Assembly: GCA_034436375.1 (NCBI GenBank)
Contig: DAOTVS010000367.1
Span: 1 to 13,296 of the forward strand
DNA from: DAOTVS01 sp034436375
GTDB taxonomy: Bacteria; Chloroflexota; Anaerolineae; SpSt-313
Direction: 5' to 3'
Length of the DNA: 13,296 nucleotides
Shown here piece by piece: positions 13,014 through 13,296 of this stretch. The notes under the pieces are model-generated. The model searched no databases. It saw only the letters and a program-made list of their open reading frames with translations, and was not told the DNA's origin. The position numbers and the translations under genes are program-made. The first letter of the stretch is position 1; the number at the start of each line of letters is the position of its first letter.

Positions 13014-13296
13014 ATGGCCAAACAGAAAACCCGCTGGGTCTGCCAGAACTGCGGCAGCGTGCAGGTCAAATGGATGGGTCGCTGCCCCGACTGCAACGAA
13101 TGGAATACCCTGGCCGAGGAACAGGAGGCGCCCGAGCCCACCCGTTCCGCCCACAACACGTGGATCGCCACCAGCGAAGCCCAGCCCCTGAACCAGGTGG
13201 CCACCAGCCGGCATGAGCGCATCAGCATCCCCCTCGACGAGTTCAACCGCGTGCTGGGCGGGGGCATCATCCCCGGCTCGGTGACGCTTATCGGCG
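13014..13296 (+). CDS. radA: DNA repair protein RadA/Sms, N-terminal part (continues beyond the window)
   Basis: The 94 residues visible start MAKQKTRWVCQNCGSVQVKW. They carry the four-cysteine zinc motif CQNC...CPDC typical of RadA/Sms and the following WNTL. The sequence then reaches RISIPLDEFNRVLGGGIIPG and SVTLIG, which in this family leads straight into the Walker A loop; the window ends just before it. RadA is a RecA-like ATPase that promotes branch migration and fork repair during recombination. ATG at 13014 has AGGAG at 13003-13007, spaced 6 nt, and lies 29 bp after the loader stop, so it is probably in the same operon. Confidence 0.95.
   Translation, partial: MAKQKTRWVCQNCGSVQVKWMGRCPDCNEWNTLAEEQEAPEPTRSAHNTWIATSEAQPLNQVATSRHERISIPLDEFNRVLGGGIIPGSVTLIG

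Overview
The window looks like a chromosomal segment of a high-GC bacterium, most likely a member of the Chloroflexota. The basis is the gene string bifunctional nuclease - dnaB - DnaD-like - DnaC-like loader - radA, together with a Thr/Pro-rich single-pass membrane protein and proteins resembling those of that phylum. This assignment rests on gene content and protein flavour, not on a database search. I see no rRNA, tRNA, CRISPR array, transposase or phage gene.

Layout. The left half (1-7295) is mostly on the minus strand. It holds a truncated MFS exporter (1-1089), an operon of a membrane-anchored tandem universal-stress protein followed by a GNAT acetyltransferase (3067-1347), and a second, double-domain GNAT protein (4299-3451). 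That last gene diverges from a LacI-family regulator on the plus strand (4446-5447), across a compact promoter region with three inverted repeats. The LacI gene converges on ychF (minus, 6621-5545) across a perfect 96-bp palindrome. A small Thr/Pro-rich membrane protein (minus, 7295-6906) diverges from a parallel beta-helix protein (plus, 7493-8722).

The right half (8719-13296) is a replication and recombination operon on the plus strand. It has its own promoter overlapping the beta-helix stop codon and a leader of about 280 nt. The order is BFN-domain nuclease, replicative helicase DnaB, a DnaD-like primosome protein, a helicase-loader ATPase and the start of RadA/Sms, with overlaps or very short gaps. 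These genes plausibly act together: DnaD-like and DnaC-like proteins would place DnaB on DNA, while RadA works in recombination and fork repair. The loader carries two complete AAA+ modules in tandem, about 70% identical by my count, behind one zinc finger.

The most unusual non-coding structure is a set of long perfect palindromes placed directly after stop codons. Two of them (1280-1331 and 6843-6900) belong to one repeat family with a conserved flank of about 44 bp and matched changes in both arms. The third (5445-5540) sits between convergent genes. None is followed by a T-tract, so they are either unusual terminators or a small dispersed palindromic element.
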